A stretch of DNA of 64,000 bases from Streptomyces sp. HUAS CB01 (GCF_030406905.1 NZ_CP129137.1:3519001-3583000), one strand, 5' to 3'. Positions 44,415-53,173 are shown, counted from the stretch's first letter. Notes: generated from the letters alone by a model not told the origin. Made by a program: numbers and translations.

Positions 44415-44672
44415 GTGACTCATGAAACCCAAGCGAATTCGGCCGGTCCCGGCGACGGGCTCGTCCGTGCCGGCGCGATCGTGTTCATCGTCGGCGCCGT
44501 GGCCACTCTCGTCACCGTGGCCCCTCTGTTCCTCGGCACGGAGCCGTTCCCGACGGCCGCGTACCTCGTGAGCATGCTGATGGGCGTCGGCTTCCTGATC
44601 GCGGGCATCGGTGTGCTCCGGTCGATCGCCGCGCAGCGCCGCCAGGCGCGCTCGACCGCGCCCTCCGCGTAG
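44415..44672 (+). CDS. Small two-span membrane protein
   Basis: An 85-residue protein, MTHETQANSAGPGDGLVRAG, with two transmembrane helices (AIVFIVGAVATLVTVAPLFL, then AAYLVSMLMGVGFLIAGIGV) and a basic C-terminal tail (RSIAAQRRQARSTAPSA). No family was recognised with certainty, but short proteins of this kind are conserved beside csp in Streptomyces. TACCCT (44403-44408) ends six bases before the GTG and no ribosome binding site is visible, so this is one of the clearest leaderless candidates. It is divergent from the cold-shock gene. Confidence 0.8.
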   Translation: MTHETQANSAGPGDGLVRAGAIVFIVGAVATLVTVAPLFLGTEPFPTAAYLVSMLMGVGFLIAGIGVLRSIAAQRRQARSTAPSA

Positions 44673-44732
44673 GCGCTCCGCCGTCCGCGTGGGCGCTCCG
44701 CCGTCCGCCTCTCCACGTGGACGGCTCAGCGG

Positions 44733-45383
44733 TCAGCCCGCGGCCGCCGGGCCGGTGTACCCGGCGAGCCAGGCCGGGAACTCCGTGAGGTCCCGCAGCA
44801 CGACGTCCGCACCCGCCTCGCGCAGCTCGCGCTCGTCGCACGGTCCGGTCGGCACGGCGAGCGAGAGCACCCCCGCGGTGCGCGCCCCACGGACGTCTCC
44901 GACGTGGTCGCCCACGTACACCCGCGCGTCGTGCTCGCGCAGCGCCTCCGCCTTGGCCTCCGCCCACAGCCATCCGATGACCTCGTCGGGTTCGATGCCG
45001 AGGTGGGCCAGGTGCAGCTTGGCGTTCGGCTCGTGCTTGGCGGTGACGACGATCGCGCGGCCGCCGAGCGCCTGGACCGCGGCGACGGCCTCCCGGGCAC
45101 CGGGCATCGCGGGGGTCGGGGATATCGCGTACTCGGGGTAGAGCTCGCGGTAGCGGTCGCCCACCTCCAGGATCCGGTCGTCCGGGAACCAGTGCGCGAG
45201 CTCCTGCTCCAGCGGCGGTCCCAGCCGGGTGACCGCGAGGTCGGCGTCTATCCACACCCCGGTCTCCGCGGAGAGTGCCCGGTAGGCGGCCCGGATGCCG
45301 GGACGGGAGTCGATCAGCGTCATGTCGAGGTCGAATCCGACCGTCAGGGGGCGTGTCAGGGGTTCCGAGGCCATGGGTGCCAT
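44733..45383 (-). CDS. HAD-family hydrolase (phosphoglycolate phosphatase-like)
   Basis: A 216-residue HAD-IA phosphatase. Motif I is FDLDMTLIDSRPG (nucleophile Asp18, acid Asp20), with Met in place of the usual Gly after the second Asp. Motif II is AIVVTAKHEPN (Thr), motif III a lysine-containing helix (WLWAEAKAEALREH), and motif IV VYVGDHVGDVRGARTAG. The cap is of the small helical C1 type. The usual substrates are phosphoglycolate, sugar phosphates or nucleotides. Two ATGs three codons apart (45383 and 45374) are possible starts. It is divergent from the ABC importer operon. Confidence 0.88.
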   Translation of the reverse strand: MAPMASEPLTRPLTVGFDLDMTLIDSRPGIRAAYRALSAETGVWIDADLAVTRLGPPLEQELAHWFPDDRILEVGDRYRELYPEYAISPTPAMPGAREAVAAVQALGGRAIVVTAKHEPNAKLHLAHLGIEPDEVIGWLWAEAKAEALREHDARVYVGDHVGDVRGARTAGVLSLAVPTGPCDERELREAGADVVLRDLTEFPAWLAGYTGPAAAG

Positions 45384-45529
45384 TGTGCCCGCGGCCCGGA
45401 AGGCGCCGGGGGCACGGGTGTACGGGGCCCGGGGGTACGGGCGACAGGTACGCAGGCGGGGCCCGGTGAGGCGCCCGTGGCGCGGTACCTAGACTTAGCC
45501 GACCCTTACCGGCCTCCCGATGGGAAACG

Positions 45530-46540
45530 ATGTCATCCGCCGCCGCTCCCGGAACCGGACGCGTGGTCGCGATCGCGGCCGCCGTCGTGGCGCTGCTCGT
45601 CGCGGTCCTGCTCAGTCTCGCGGTGGGGGCGCGCGCCGTCGCCCCGTCCGCGGTGCTCGACGCCCTGCTGCACGGCGGCACGAGCGACTCCGCCCAGGTC
45701 GTCCGGGAACTCCGGCTGCCTCGCACGCTCATCGGTCTGATGGTCGGGGCATCGCTCGCTCTCGCCGGCACGGTGCTGCAGGGACTGACCCGCAACCCGA
45801 TCGCCGACCCCGGGATCCTCGGCATCAGCCAGGGCGCGTCCGTCGGGGTGGTCCTGGCCATCGCCTTCGCGGGCGTGCACACGCTCACCGGCTACGTCTG
45901 GTTCGCCTTCGCGGGCGCGGCCCTCGCCTCCGTGGCGGTGTACGCGATCGCCTCCAGCGGCCGGGGCGGGGCGACGCCCGTGAAGCTGGCCCTCGGCGGC
46001 GCGGCGGTCAACGCCCTGCTCGTCTCGGTGACGACGGCCGTGCTCACGACCCGGGCCGCCGCCCTCGACGAGTTCCGCTTCTGGCAGGTCGGCGCCCTCG
46101 GCGGGCGGAGCGCCGAGATCGCCGCGCAGATCTGGCCCTTCCTGCTCCTCGGCGTCCTCCTCGTGCTGTCCGTCGCCCGCGGACTCGACGCCCTGGCCCT
46201 CGGCGACGACATGGCGAAGGGCCTCGGCAGACGCGTCGCGACGGTCCGCCTCGTCGGCGGCATCGGCGCGACGGTCCTCACCGGCGCGGGCGTCGCCGCA
46301 GCGGGCCCGATCGCCTTCGTCGGCCTCGCAGTACCGCACATCGCCCGCGCGATCGTCGGTTCGGACCACCGGTGGGTGCTCCCGTTCGCCGCCCTGCTGG
46401 GGCCGGTGGTGCTTCTCGTCTCCGACGTGGTGGGACGGATCCTCTTCCCGCCCGGCGAGATACCGGCGGGCGTGACGACCGCCCTGATCGGCGTGCCGTT
46501 CCTCGTCGCCACGGTGCGCAGGAAGGCGGTCCCCGCATGA
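45530..46540 (+). CDS. Iron-siderophore ABC transporter permease (FecCD family), first subunit
   Basis: A 336-residue permease with about nine or ten helices. FecCD signatures are LRLPRTLIGLMVGASLALAG, QGLTRNPIADPGILGISQGA and the cytoplasmic EAA-like loop region DDMAKGLGRRV, and it ends in PAGVTTALIGVPFLVATVRR. It pairs with the next permease through a 4-bp overlap (ATGA) and with the ATPase after that. The ATG at 45530 gives MSSAAAPGTGRVVAIAAAVV. No substrate-binding lipoprotein gene is next to the operon, so binding must be supplied from another locus. Confidence 0.93.
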   Translation: MSSAAAPGTGRVVAIAAAVVALLVAVLLSLAVGARAVAPSAVLDALLHGGTSDSAQVVRELRLPRTLIGLMVGASLALAGTVLQGLTRNPIADPGILGISQGASVGVVLAIAFAGVHTLTGYVWFAFAGAALASVAVYAIASSGRGGATPVKLALGGAAVNALLVSVTTAVLTTRAAALDEFRFWQVGALGGRSAEIAAQIWPFLLLGVLLVLSVARGLDALALGDDMAKGLGRRVATVRLVGGIGATVLTGAGVAAAGPIAFVGLAVPHIARAIVGSDHRWVLPFAALLGPVVLLVSDVVGRILFPPGEIPAGVTTALIGVPFLVATVRRKAVPA

Positions 46541-47661
46541 GCGCCGCAGGGCGGAAGACCGCTCCGCCGGCCGCTCCGGCGGTGACCGCTCCGACGACGG
46601 TGCGTGCCGCGGTGCGGCCGGCCGGGCACAGCCGGGTACGGGCCGGTCGGGCCACGTTCCTCCTGCACCGGCGGTCCGCGGCCGTCGCCGCGGCCCTCTC
46701 CGTACTCCTGCTGGGCGTGTGCGTCGCCCACCTCTGCTTCGGCGAGAGCTTCGTCGCCCCCGGCGAGGTCGTGAAGGTGCTCCTCGGGCAGCCGTCCCCG
46801 GACGAGCTGGTCGTCGGCACGCTGCGGCTGCCGCGGATGGTCGTGGGGCTGTTCGTCGGTGCGGCGTTCGGGGTCGCCGGGGCGCTCGTCCAGTCCGTCG
46901 CCCGCAACCCGCTCGCCAGCCCGGACGTCATCGGCATCAGCCAGGGCGCGAGCGCGGTCACCGTGGCCGCGCTGACCTTCGGGGTCACCTCGTACGGCGT
47001 GCTGCCGTACCTGTCGGTCGCGGGCGGCATCGCGGCCGCCGCGCTCGTGTACCTGTTCGCGTGGCGCGGCGGGCTCCACGCCGCCCGCTTCGTCCTCGTC
47101 GGCATCGGCTTCGCCATCGCGCTGCGGTCGGTCACGACCCTGTTCATGACCAAGGGCGACTACCTCGTCGCCCAGCAGGCCCAGATCTGGATGACCGGCT
47201 CCCTCAACGGCCGCGGCTGGGACGAGGCCGCGCCGCTCGGCTGGACGCTCCTCGCTCTCGCCCCGGCCGCACTGTGGGCCTCGCGGGCCATGCGCAACGT
47301 GTCCCTCGACGACCACACCGCCACCGCGCTCGGAATCCGGCTGGGGCGGGTGCGCCTCGGCCTCGTCGCCCTGGGTGTCGTCCTCGCGTCCGTCGCGACG
47401 GGCGCGGCGGGCCCCGTCGACTTCGTGGCGCTGCTCGCACCGCAGACCGCCCGCCGCATGACCCGTACCGCACAGATCCCGCTGCTCTGCTCGGCGCTGA
47501 CGGGCGCGGTGGTGGTCGTGCTGGCCGACCTGCTGGGCCGGCGGCTGCTGGCTCCGACCGAACTGCCGGTGGGCGTGCTGACGGCCGCCGTCGGCGCCCC
47601 GTACCTGATCTGGCTGATCGTCCGCGGCCGTACCGGCCGTGCCTCTGGAGGCTCCGCATGA
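46537..47661 (+). CDS. Iron-siderophore ABC transporter permease (FecCD family), second subunit
   Basis: A 374-residue permease of the same family as its neighbour. It has an extra 45-residue N-terminal Ala/Pro/Arg-rich cytoplasmic extension before the first helix (AVAAALSVLLLGVCVAHLCF). Conserved blocks are LRLPRMVVGLFVGAAFGVAG, QSVARNPLASPDVIGISQGA, ALGIRLGRVRLGL and GPVDFVALLAPQTARRMT. The two permeases presumably form a heterodimer as FepD/FepG do. It overlaps both neighbours by 4 bp. The substrate is most likely a ferric hydroxamate or catecholate. Confidence 0.93.
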   Translation: MSAAGRKTAPPAAPAVTAPTTVRAAVRPAGHSRVRAGRATFLLHRRSAAVAAALSVLLLGVCVAHLCFGESFVAPGEVVKVLLGQPSPDELVVGTLRLPRMVVGLFVGAAFGVAGALVQSVARNPLASPDVIGISQGASAVTVAALTFGVTSYGVLPYLSVAGGIAAAALVYLFAWRGGLHAARFVLVGIGFAIALRSVTTLFMTKGDYLVAQQAQIWMTGSLNGRGWDEAAPLGWTLLALAPAALWASRAMRNVSLDDHTATALGIRLGRVRLGLVALGVVLASVATGAAGPVDFVALLAPQTARRMTRTAQIPLLCSALTGAVVVVLADLLGRRLLAPTELPVGVLTAAVGAPYLIWLIVRGRTGRASGGSA

Positions 47662-48494
47662 GCACGCTGACGGCCCGCGAGCTGACGCTGGCCTACGAGG
47701 ACCGCACCGTGGTCCGCGAACTCGACCTGGCCGTGCCCGACGGCCGGGTGACGGTCATCGTCGGCCCGAACGCCTGCGGCAAGTCGACCACTCTGCGGGC
47801 GCTCGGCTGGCTGCTGCGGCCGAAGGGCGGCGCGGTGCTCCTGGACGGGACCGAGCTGGCCCGTATCCCCACGAAGCGGATCGCCCGGCGGATAGGGCTG
47901 CTGCCGCAGTCGCCCGTCGCGCCGGAGGCGATCACCGTCGCCGATCTGGTCTCGCGCGGCCGCCAGCCCCACCAGGCCTGGTGGAAGCAGTGGTCGGACG
48001 AGGACGAACGGGCCGTCACGGAGGCCATGGAGCGCACCGACGTCACCGCGCTCGCCGACCGCCCCGTGGACGAGCTGTCCGGCGGTCAGCGGCAGCGCGT
48101 GTGGATCGCCATGGCGCTGGCCCAGGACACCGATCTGCTGCTGCTCGACGAACCCACGACGTTCCTGGACATCGCCCACCAGGTGGAGGTCCTCGACCTG
48201 GTGCGCCGGCTCAACCACGAGCGGGGCCGGACGGTCGTCGCGGTCCTGCACGACCTCAACCAGGCCGCCCGGTACGCCGACCACCTCGTCGCGATGAAGG
48301 ACGGCCGCATCGTCGCCGAGGGCCACCCCACGGACATCGTCACCGCGGAGCTCGTCGAGGAGGTCTTCGGGCTCGCGTCGATCGTCGTCGCGGACCCGGT
48401 GACGGGGTCGCCGCTGGTGGTTCCGGGGGCGCCGTGGGCCGCGGGCGCGGGGGCCGCGGGGGCGGGGGCCGGAGCACGCGCCGAGAAGGGGTGA
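47658..48494 (+). CDS. Iron-siderophore ABC transporter ATP-binding protein
   Basis: A 278-residue ATPase of the FepC/FecE group. Walker A is GPNACGKSTT (about residues 35-44), the Q-loop is GLLPQSPVAPEAITV, the signature LSGGQRQRVW, Walker B DLLLLDEPT, and the H-loop VLHDLNQAARYADHL. The last 30 residues are a Gly/Ala-rich tail (AAGAGAAGAGAGARAEKG) not seen in typical family members. That tail lies where an imperfect 75-bp duplication begins at the gene's 3' end. It completes the three-gene operon and is coupled to the second permease by ATGA. Confidence 0.95.
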   Translation: MSTLTARELTLAYEDRTVVRELDLAVPDGRVTVIVGPNACGKSTTLRALGWLLRPKGGAVLLDGTELARIPTKRIARRIGLLPQSPVAPEAITVADLVSRGRQPHQAWWKQWSDEDERAVTEAMERTDVTALADRPVDELSGGQRQRVWIAMALAQDTDLLLLDEPTTFLDIAHQVEVLDLVRRLNHERGRTVVAVLHDLNQAARYADHLVAMKDGRIVAEGHPTDIVTAELVEEVFGLASIVVADPVTGSPLVVPGAPWAAGAGAAGAGAGARAEKG

Positions 48495-48625
48495 CCGGCT
48501 CCTCCGGTACAGCGCCGCGGGGCCGCCTGCCGGGATCCGAGCACGCCGGAGCGCGCCGAGAGCGAGTGACCGGCTCGGCCCCCCACTTCGCGCCGCAGGC
48601 CGGTCCGTCGGGATCCGAGCACTCC
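48476..48625. repeat. Imperfect tandem duplication, about 75-bp unit, at the ABC ATPase 3' end
   Basis: The string GCGCCGAGA, then G[G/C]GAGTGACCGGCTC and, farther on, GGGATCCGAGCAC[G/T]CCGG occur twice, 75 bp apart (48479 and 48554; 48533 and 48609). The first copy includes the last codons and the stop of the ATPase gene. The rest of the 267-bp gap holds no gene. Confidence 0.6.
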
Positions 48626-48738
48626 GGGCGAGGTCGGGCCACGCCCCACACCACCGGACGCAACGCGACGCGCGGACACTCGCCTCGCCCCACAGGGCAC
48701 GACGCCGCGCACGGGCGCTCAAGCCTCGGCACGGAAAC

Positions 48739-48766
48739 GCTGACGCCCCGCGGGCGGGGCGTCAGC
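48739..48766. terminator. Bidirectional terminator overlapping the stop codon of the gene at 48762
   Basis: A perfect 12-bp stem (48739-48750 with 48755-48766, loop CGGG) lies between the convergent ABC operon and membrane-protein gene, and its right arm includes the TGA of the latter. Confidence 0.7.
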
Positions 48767-49787
48767 GGCGCCGGGCCCGCCAGAGGAGGAAGAGGGCGGA
48801 GGCCACGGCCGCGCCGCGGACGACCCACGGCCACGCCCCGGTCAGCGCCTCCCGCAGCGCGTCCCCGCCCGGGGCGATCGGGTCGCCCCACCGCCCCTCG
48901 GCCCGGCCCCAGATCCAGACCGCGGCGCCCGTGACGACGAGGCCGGGGATGCCGAGGACCGCCCATTTCGCCTCGGCGCGGGAGAGCGTGCGGGTCGCAT
49001 AGGCGAGGAGCCAGCCACCGGCCAGGGCGACCAGCGATCCCAGGACCGCGCCCACGGCGAGGAGCGTCGCGGCGAACAGCAGCATGGGGTGGCCGAGCGC
49101 GAAGCGCACGACCCCGCGGGGCGGCGCGGGCGCGACCGGTGGCGCACCCCCGGGGGCAGCGCCTCCCGCGACCCCGGCGCCCGCCGGCTCCCCGCGCCGC
49201 CACCGCAGAAGCCGTCCGCGACGCGCCCCGACGTTCTTCTTCGGCGCGCCCGCGCCACGGTCCCCGTCTTCTGCGTCTTCGTCGTCCTTGCGGGGAGGCC
49301 GCAGCAGATCAGGGATCTCCACGCCGCCGACGAACGCGCCGAAGTTCGCGTCCTCCGGGCGCCCACGCTCGATCCGCCACCACTCGGGTTCGCGGGCGCC
49401 CGGGACCGTTCCGGGGGCCGCCGCTCCGGAGGACGTCCCGGCGGCGCCGGCCTCGGGCACCCCCGAGCGCTGCTCGGGAACGGACGCGGGAGCCGTACCG
49501 GCCGCAGGCGCGGCACCGCCCGTCCCGTCCGTGCCGCCCGTGGAGGGGCGCCGGCCCGGGTCGGGGGCCGCTCCGTCCACCACCTCGTCGGGCGTGCCGA
49601 GCCGGCCGAGGATGCGCTGGACGGCTGCCGGGTTGTCGGTGCCGTACTTGGCGCGCTGCCGGTCGATCTCGTTACGCAGCGACGACACGAGCTGCATCCT
49701 GGTGCCGGAGGGCAACTGGCGCTGCTGCGCCAGATCGCCGACCCGGCTCAGGTAGTCGAAGACAAGCTGATCGCTCTCGATCCCCAC
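48762..49787 (-). CDS. Membrane protein with DUF1700/HAAS-like N-terminal region, function unknown
   Basis: A 341-residue protein. The N-terminal 70 residues (MGIESDQLVFDYLSRVGDLA, LRNEIDRQRAKYGTDNPAAV, QRILGRLGTPDEVVDG) are helical and resemble the HAAS/DUF1700 cytoplasmic signalling module. A 130-residue Pro/Gly/Ala-rich linker contains EPEWWRIERGRPEDANFGAF. Three or four transmembrane helices follow near the C-terminus (HPMLLFAATLLAVGAVLGSL, VLGIPGLVVTGAAVWIWGRA, VVRGAAVASALFLLW). HAAS modules elsewhere sit between PadR regulators and membrane partners, but no PadR gene is adjacent here. The GTG at 49787 has GGAGGGG upstream. It is divergent from the helicase-associated protein, with an operator-like palindrome between them. 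Confidence 0.75.
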   Translation of the reverse strand: MGIESDQLVFDYLSRVGDLAQQRQLPSGTRMQLVSSLRNEIDRQRAKYGTDNPAAVQRILGRLGTPDEVVDGAAPDPGRRPSTGGTDGTGGAAPAAGTAPASVPEQRSGVPEAGAAGTSSGAAAPGTVPGAREPEWWRIERGRPEDANFGAFVGGVEIPDLLRPPRKDDEDAEDGDRGAGAPKKNVGARRGRLLRWRRGEPAGAGVAGGAAPGGAPPVAPAPPRGVVRFALGHPMLLFAATLLAVGAVLGSLVALAGGWLLAYATRTLSRAEAKWAVLGIPGLVVTGAAVWIWGRAEGRWGDPIAPGGDALREALTGAWPWVVRGAAVASALFLLWRARRR

Positions 49788-49828
49788 GGTGCCCCTCCAC
49801 AGCGCGCCCGTCCCGGCGCCCGGTCCTG

Positions 49829-49856
49829 ACGTTAGCGCCTGGGCAGGGGCTAACGT
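49829..49856. promoter_or_regulatory. Palindrome overlapping the -10 of the helicase-associated gene
   Basis: ACGTTAGC (49829-49836) and GCTAACGT (49849-49856) form a perfect 8-bp inverted repeat with a 12-base spacer in the 76-bp divergent gap. The right arm contains TAACGT, which ends 7 bases before the ATG at 49864 and looks like its -10 box. A protein bound here could control both genes. Confidence 0.55.
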
Positions 49857-49863
49857 GGGGCGG

Positions 49864-52716
49864 ATGGGGACCGGTGAGCTCGATCGGGAGGCGCACGTGC
49901 CCGCAGGAACGTCCGCAGGGACACCGGCAGGACAGCCCGCGCGCGAAGCGGGAGGCACGGCCGGTGCGTCGGGGCGCCCGCCCACAGCCGCCCGGCCGCC
50001 CGCTGACGCCCGCGGCGGCGCGGTGACGCGCACGACCCCCGCCGCGGAGGACGGCACCGGCGCACCCCCTCGCACCGCCGACCGCGCCGGCGCACCGCCC
50101 CGCACCCTGGCCGAGGCGCTGCGCGGACGCGGCGACCGGGGCCTGGCCGCGCTGCTGCGCGCCCGCCCGGATCTGCTGAACCCGGTGCCGAACGATCTGA
50201 CGCAGCTCGCCACCCGCGCCGGCACCCGGGCCTCCGTCGTCAGGGCGCTGGAGCGGCTGGACCGCTTCGCCCAGCAGACCGCCCAGGCCCTTGCCGTGGC
50301 GGTGGAGCCGACGTCGTACGAGACGCTGCTCGCACTGCTGAGCGGCGACGACGGCGACCCCGCGGTCGAGAGGGCGCTCCCGCGCGCCCTGGGCGTGCTG
50401 CGCGAGCAGGCGCTGGTCTGGGGCGACGACGACCGGCTGCGGCTGGTGCGGACCGCGCGCGAACTCCTCGCTCCGTCCCCGCAGCACCCGTCGCCCACGG
50501 GCCTCGGTCCGACCGTCGCCGAGACCACGTCGGGGATGTCACCGGGCCGGCTGCAGGAGATCCTCGCCACGGCGGGACTGCCGACGACCCATGACCCGGT
50601 GTCGGCCGTGGCGTCGCTGACCTCGCTGTTCACCGACCGGGAGCGGATGACGGCGCTGCTGGACACGGCGCCGGCGGAGGCGCTCGCGGTGCTGGACCGA
50701 CTGGTGTGGGGCCCGCCGTACGGGACGGTCGCCCCGCCCGGCGACGCGTCGGGCGGCACGGACTCGACGCCGGTGCAGTGGCTGCGGGACCGGGGCCTTC
50801 TGCTGCCCTCGTCACCGCGGACGGTGGTGCTGCCGCGCGAGGTGGCCCTGCATCTGCGCGGTGGGCGGGCGCACCGCGAACCGGAACCGGTGCCGCCGGA
50901 GATCCGGGTCGCCGCCGAACACCGTCCGCAGATCGTGGACAGCACGGCGGCGGGTCAGGCGTACACCGCGCTGGCCACCGTCGAGGAGCTGCTGAAGGGC
51001 TGGCAGACGGGCGGACCGGCGGTGCTGAGGGCCGGCGGCCTGAGCGTCCGGGACCTGAAGCGGACCGCCGCGGCGCTCGACGTGTCCGAGCAGATCGCCG
51101 CCTTCTGGCTGGAACTGGCGTACGCGGCCGGGCTGCTGGCCTCCGACGGCGGTTGGGGCACCTCCCGTACCGGCACGGCCGCGGGGGACGAGGAGCGGTT
51201 CGCCCCGACTCCCGCGTACGACGCGTGGCTGGACCTGCCCGCGGCCTCGCGCTGGACGGCCCTCGCGACGGCCTGGCTCACCGCCACCCGAACGTCGGGG
51301 CTGGTCGGCGGCCAGGACGCCAAGGGCCGTACGCTCGCCGCGCTCGGCCCGGACCTGGACCGCGGCGCGGCCCCCGAGGTGCGTCACCGTGTCCTGACCC
51401 TCCTGGCCGGGCTGCCCTGGGGCGCGGCCCCGGACCCGGCGTCGGTCCTCGCCCGGCTCCGGTGGGAGCGCCCGGTGCGTACCCCGGTGCCTGCCGCCGG
51501 TACTCCCGAGACCTCCGATCTGCGCTCCCGCATCGCCACCTGGACCCTGACCGAGGCGGAGCTGCTGGGCCTGACCGGCCGCGGCGCCCTCTCCACCGCG
51601 GCACGCACCCTCCTGGCCGCCCCGGCTCCTTCCGCGACGGCCGACCGGGACCGGTCCGGCGCCGACGTGATTCCGCACGCGCCGGACAGCACGGACGGGC
51701 CTGACACCGCGCAGGGAGCGGCGGCCGGGGGCGGCCCCGCACAGCCCGCCCCGCACGGCCACGCCGATCTCGCCTCCCGGGCCGCGCTCGCCGCCGGGGT
51801 GATCGCCCCGCTGCTGCCCGAGCCGGTCGACCACGTCCTTCTCCAGGCCGATCTCACCGCCGTCGCACCGGGGCCGCTGGAACGCCCCCTCGCGGAGGCG
51901 CTGGGCGTCCTTGCGGACGTGGAATCGAAGGGTGGCGCCACGGTCTACCGGTTCACTCCGGCGTCCGTACGGCGTGCGCTGGACGCCGGGCAGGCCGCGG
52001 CGGACCTGCACGCCTTCCTCGCCAAGCACAGCCGTACGCCGGTGCCGCAGCCGCTGAGCTATCTCATCGACGACGTGGCCCGCAAGCACGGCCATCTGCG
52101 CATCGGCGCCGCTTCCGCCTACGTCCGCTGCGACGACGACGCCCTGCTCGACGAGATCCTGGCCGACCGCCGCTCGCAGGGACTGCGGATGCGGCGGCTC
52201 GCCCCCACCGTGCTGGCCGCCCAGGCCGACCCGACCACTCTGCTCGAAGGTCTGCGGGCCATGGGGTACGCGCCGGCCGCGGAGTCCGCGGAGGGCGACG
52301 TGCTGATCACCCGGGCCGACGCCCACCGCACCCCGCACCGCACCCCGCCGGTTCCCGTTCCGGACGGGCCGCCGGTGCCGGACGCCACCCTGCTCGGCGC
52401 CGCCGTGAAGGCGATCCGGGCGGGCGACCTGGCGGCCACGGCCGTGCGCAAGCCCGCGCCGCACACCGGTGCGGGCGAGCTGCCCCGCACCACCCCGGCC
52501 GAGACCCTCGCGACCGTGCAGGCGGCCGCGCTCACCGGCTCCGCGATCTGGATCGGGTACGTCAACGCCGACGGGGCCGCGAGCCAGCGCGTCATCGCCC
52601 CGGTCCGCGTCGAGGGCGGCTTCGTCACCGCGTACGACCACACCGCCGACGAAGTGCGCACCTATCCCCTGCACCGCATCACCGGCGTCGCCGAACTCGC
52701 GGACGAACCGGCCTGA
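49864..52716 (+). CDS. Helicase C-terminal-domain-associated protein (Helicase_C_3 family)
   Basis: A 950-residue protein without Walker motifs. It starts with an 80-residue Ala/Pro/Gly-rich disordered stretch, then LAEALRGRGDRGLAALLRAR and PDLLNPVPNDLTQLATRAGT. A long helical middle follows, then the Helicase_C_3/XPB-associated block: DHVLLQADLTAVAPGPLERP, YRFTPASVRRALDAG, LIDDVARKHGHLRIGAASAY, and a WYL-like C-terminal beta region (IWIGYVNADGAASQRVIAPV). In actinobacteria this gene regularly neighbours the XPB-type helicase, as it does here 1.2 kb upstream. It is probably a partner of that helicase in nucleotide excision repair or transcription, but this is inference. TAACGT 7 bases before the ATG suggests a leaderless transcript. 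Confidence 0.85.
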   Translation: MGTGELDREAHVPAGTSAGTPAGQPAREAGGTAGASGRPPTAARPPADARGGAVTRTTPAAEDGTGAPPRTADRAGAPPRTLAEALRGRGDRGLAALLRARPDLLNPVPNDLTQLATRAGTRASVVRALERLDRFAQQTAQALAVAVEPTSYETLLALLSGDDGDPAVERALPRALGVLREQALVWGDDDRLRLVRTARELLAPSPQHPSPTGLGPTVAETTSGMSPGRLQEILATAGLPTTHDPVSAVASLTSLFTDRERMTALLDTAPAEALAVLDRLVWGPPYGTVAPPGDASGGTDSTPVQWLRDRGLLLPSSPRTVVLPREVALHLRGGRAHREPEPVPPEIRVAAEHRPQIVDSTAAGQAYTALATVEELLKGWQTGGPAVLRAGGLSVRDLKRTAAALDVSEQIAAFWLELAYAAGLLASDGGWGTSRTGTAAGDEERFAPTPAYDAWLDLPAASRWTALATAWLTATRTSGLVGGQDAKGRTLAALGPDLDRGAAPEVRHRVLTLLAGLPWGAAPDPASVLARLRWERPVRTPVPAAGTPETSDLRSRIATWTLTEAELLGLTGRGALSTAARTLLAAPAPSATADRDRSGADVIPHAPDSTDGPDTAQGAAAGGGPAQPAPHGHADLASRAALAAGVIAPLLPEPVDHVLLQADLTAVAPGPLERPLAEALGVLADVESKGGATVYRFTPASVRRALDAGQAAADLHAFLAKHSRTPVPQPLSYLIDDVARKHGHLRIGAASAYVRCDDDALLDEILADRRSQGLRMRRLAPTVLAAQADPTTLLEGLRAMGYAPAAESAEGDVLITRADAHRTPHRTPPVPVPDGPPVPDATLLGAAVKAIRAGDLAATAVRKPAPHTGAGELPRTTPAETLATVQAAALTGSAIWIGYVNADGAASQRVIAPVRVEGGFVTAYDHTADEVRTYPLHRITGVAELADEPA

Positions 52717-52748
52717 GCGCGCGTCGCCGGACACGACCGGCACGTGGC

Positions 52749-52764
52749 GGGCGCCCAGGCGCCC
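52749..52764 (+). terminator. Compact hairpin after the helicase-associated gene
   Basis: GGGCGCC and GGCGCCC form a 7-bp stem with a two-base spacer (the real loop will be larger), 33 bp after the stop. Confidence 0.45.
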
Positions 52765-52940
52765 CGGCGATTCCGCGAATCATGCGGACGACCGGGACGG
52801 TTCCCGCCCGAGGGTGATCAATTACCCACCGGGGAGCGACCTTCGGCATTCCTGCTCGGGGCCACGGGCAGTCACCCGGCGTCCCCGTGACGTTCCCGGG
52901 CCGCGACCGGCCCGGGACAGCCGGAAGGAGAGTCGTTTCC

Positions 52941-53049
52941 ATGCGTCGTGTCACCACCGTTCTCGTCGCCGCAGCCGCGTTCCTGGGCGCGACGGCCACT
53001 CGGGGCGTCGGCGGTCGGTATCGATCTCGGCGGCGGACTCACGCTGTAG
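52941..53049 (+). pseudogene. Tiny secreted peptide gene, apparently frameshifted
   Basis: The ATG at 52941 has GGAAGGAGAG upstream and starts MRRVTTVLVAAAAFLGATAT, a clean signal peptide. After that the same frame runs into arginine-rich nonsense. One base out of frame, the DNA at 53011-53049 reads AVGIDLGGGLTL and stops. A one-base change near 52999-53011 would join the two into a peptide of about 35 residues, similar in layout to the intact peptide gene that follows. It may be a real frameshift or a sequencing error. Confidence 0.5.
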
Positions 53050-53080
53050 CCGAACCCCGTGCCGAACCAGTGGGTTCGCG

Positions 53081-53098
53081 CCGCGCCGAACGGCGCGG
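53081..53098 (+). terminator. Small hairpin between the two tiny secreted peptide genes
   Basis: CCGCGCCG and CGGCGCGG pair perfectly around AA, 31 bp after the TAG at 53047. Confidence 0.4.
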
Positions 53099-53173
53099 AC
53101 CCGCTTCCGGGCCGCGCACGACGACCACCGCAGCGCTCACCAGGGGAGCGCCGGCACAGAAGGGACACCGGCC

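Noticed and set aside
45487..45512. Possible iron box (DmdR1/IdeR) before the siderophore importer
   Set aside because: CTAGACTTAGCCGACCCTTA matches the 19-bp iron-box consensus at only about half of the positions, so I do not call it.
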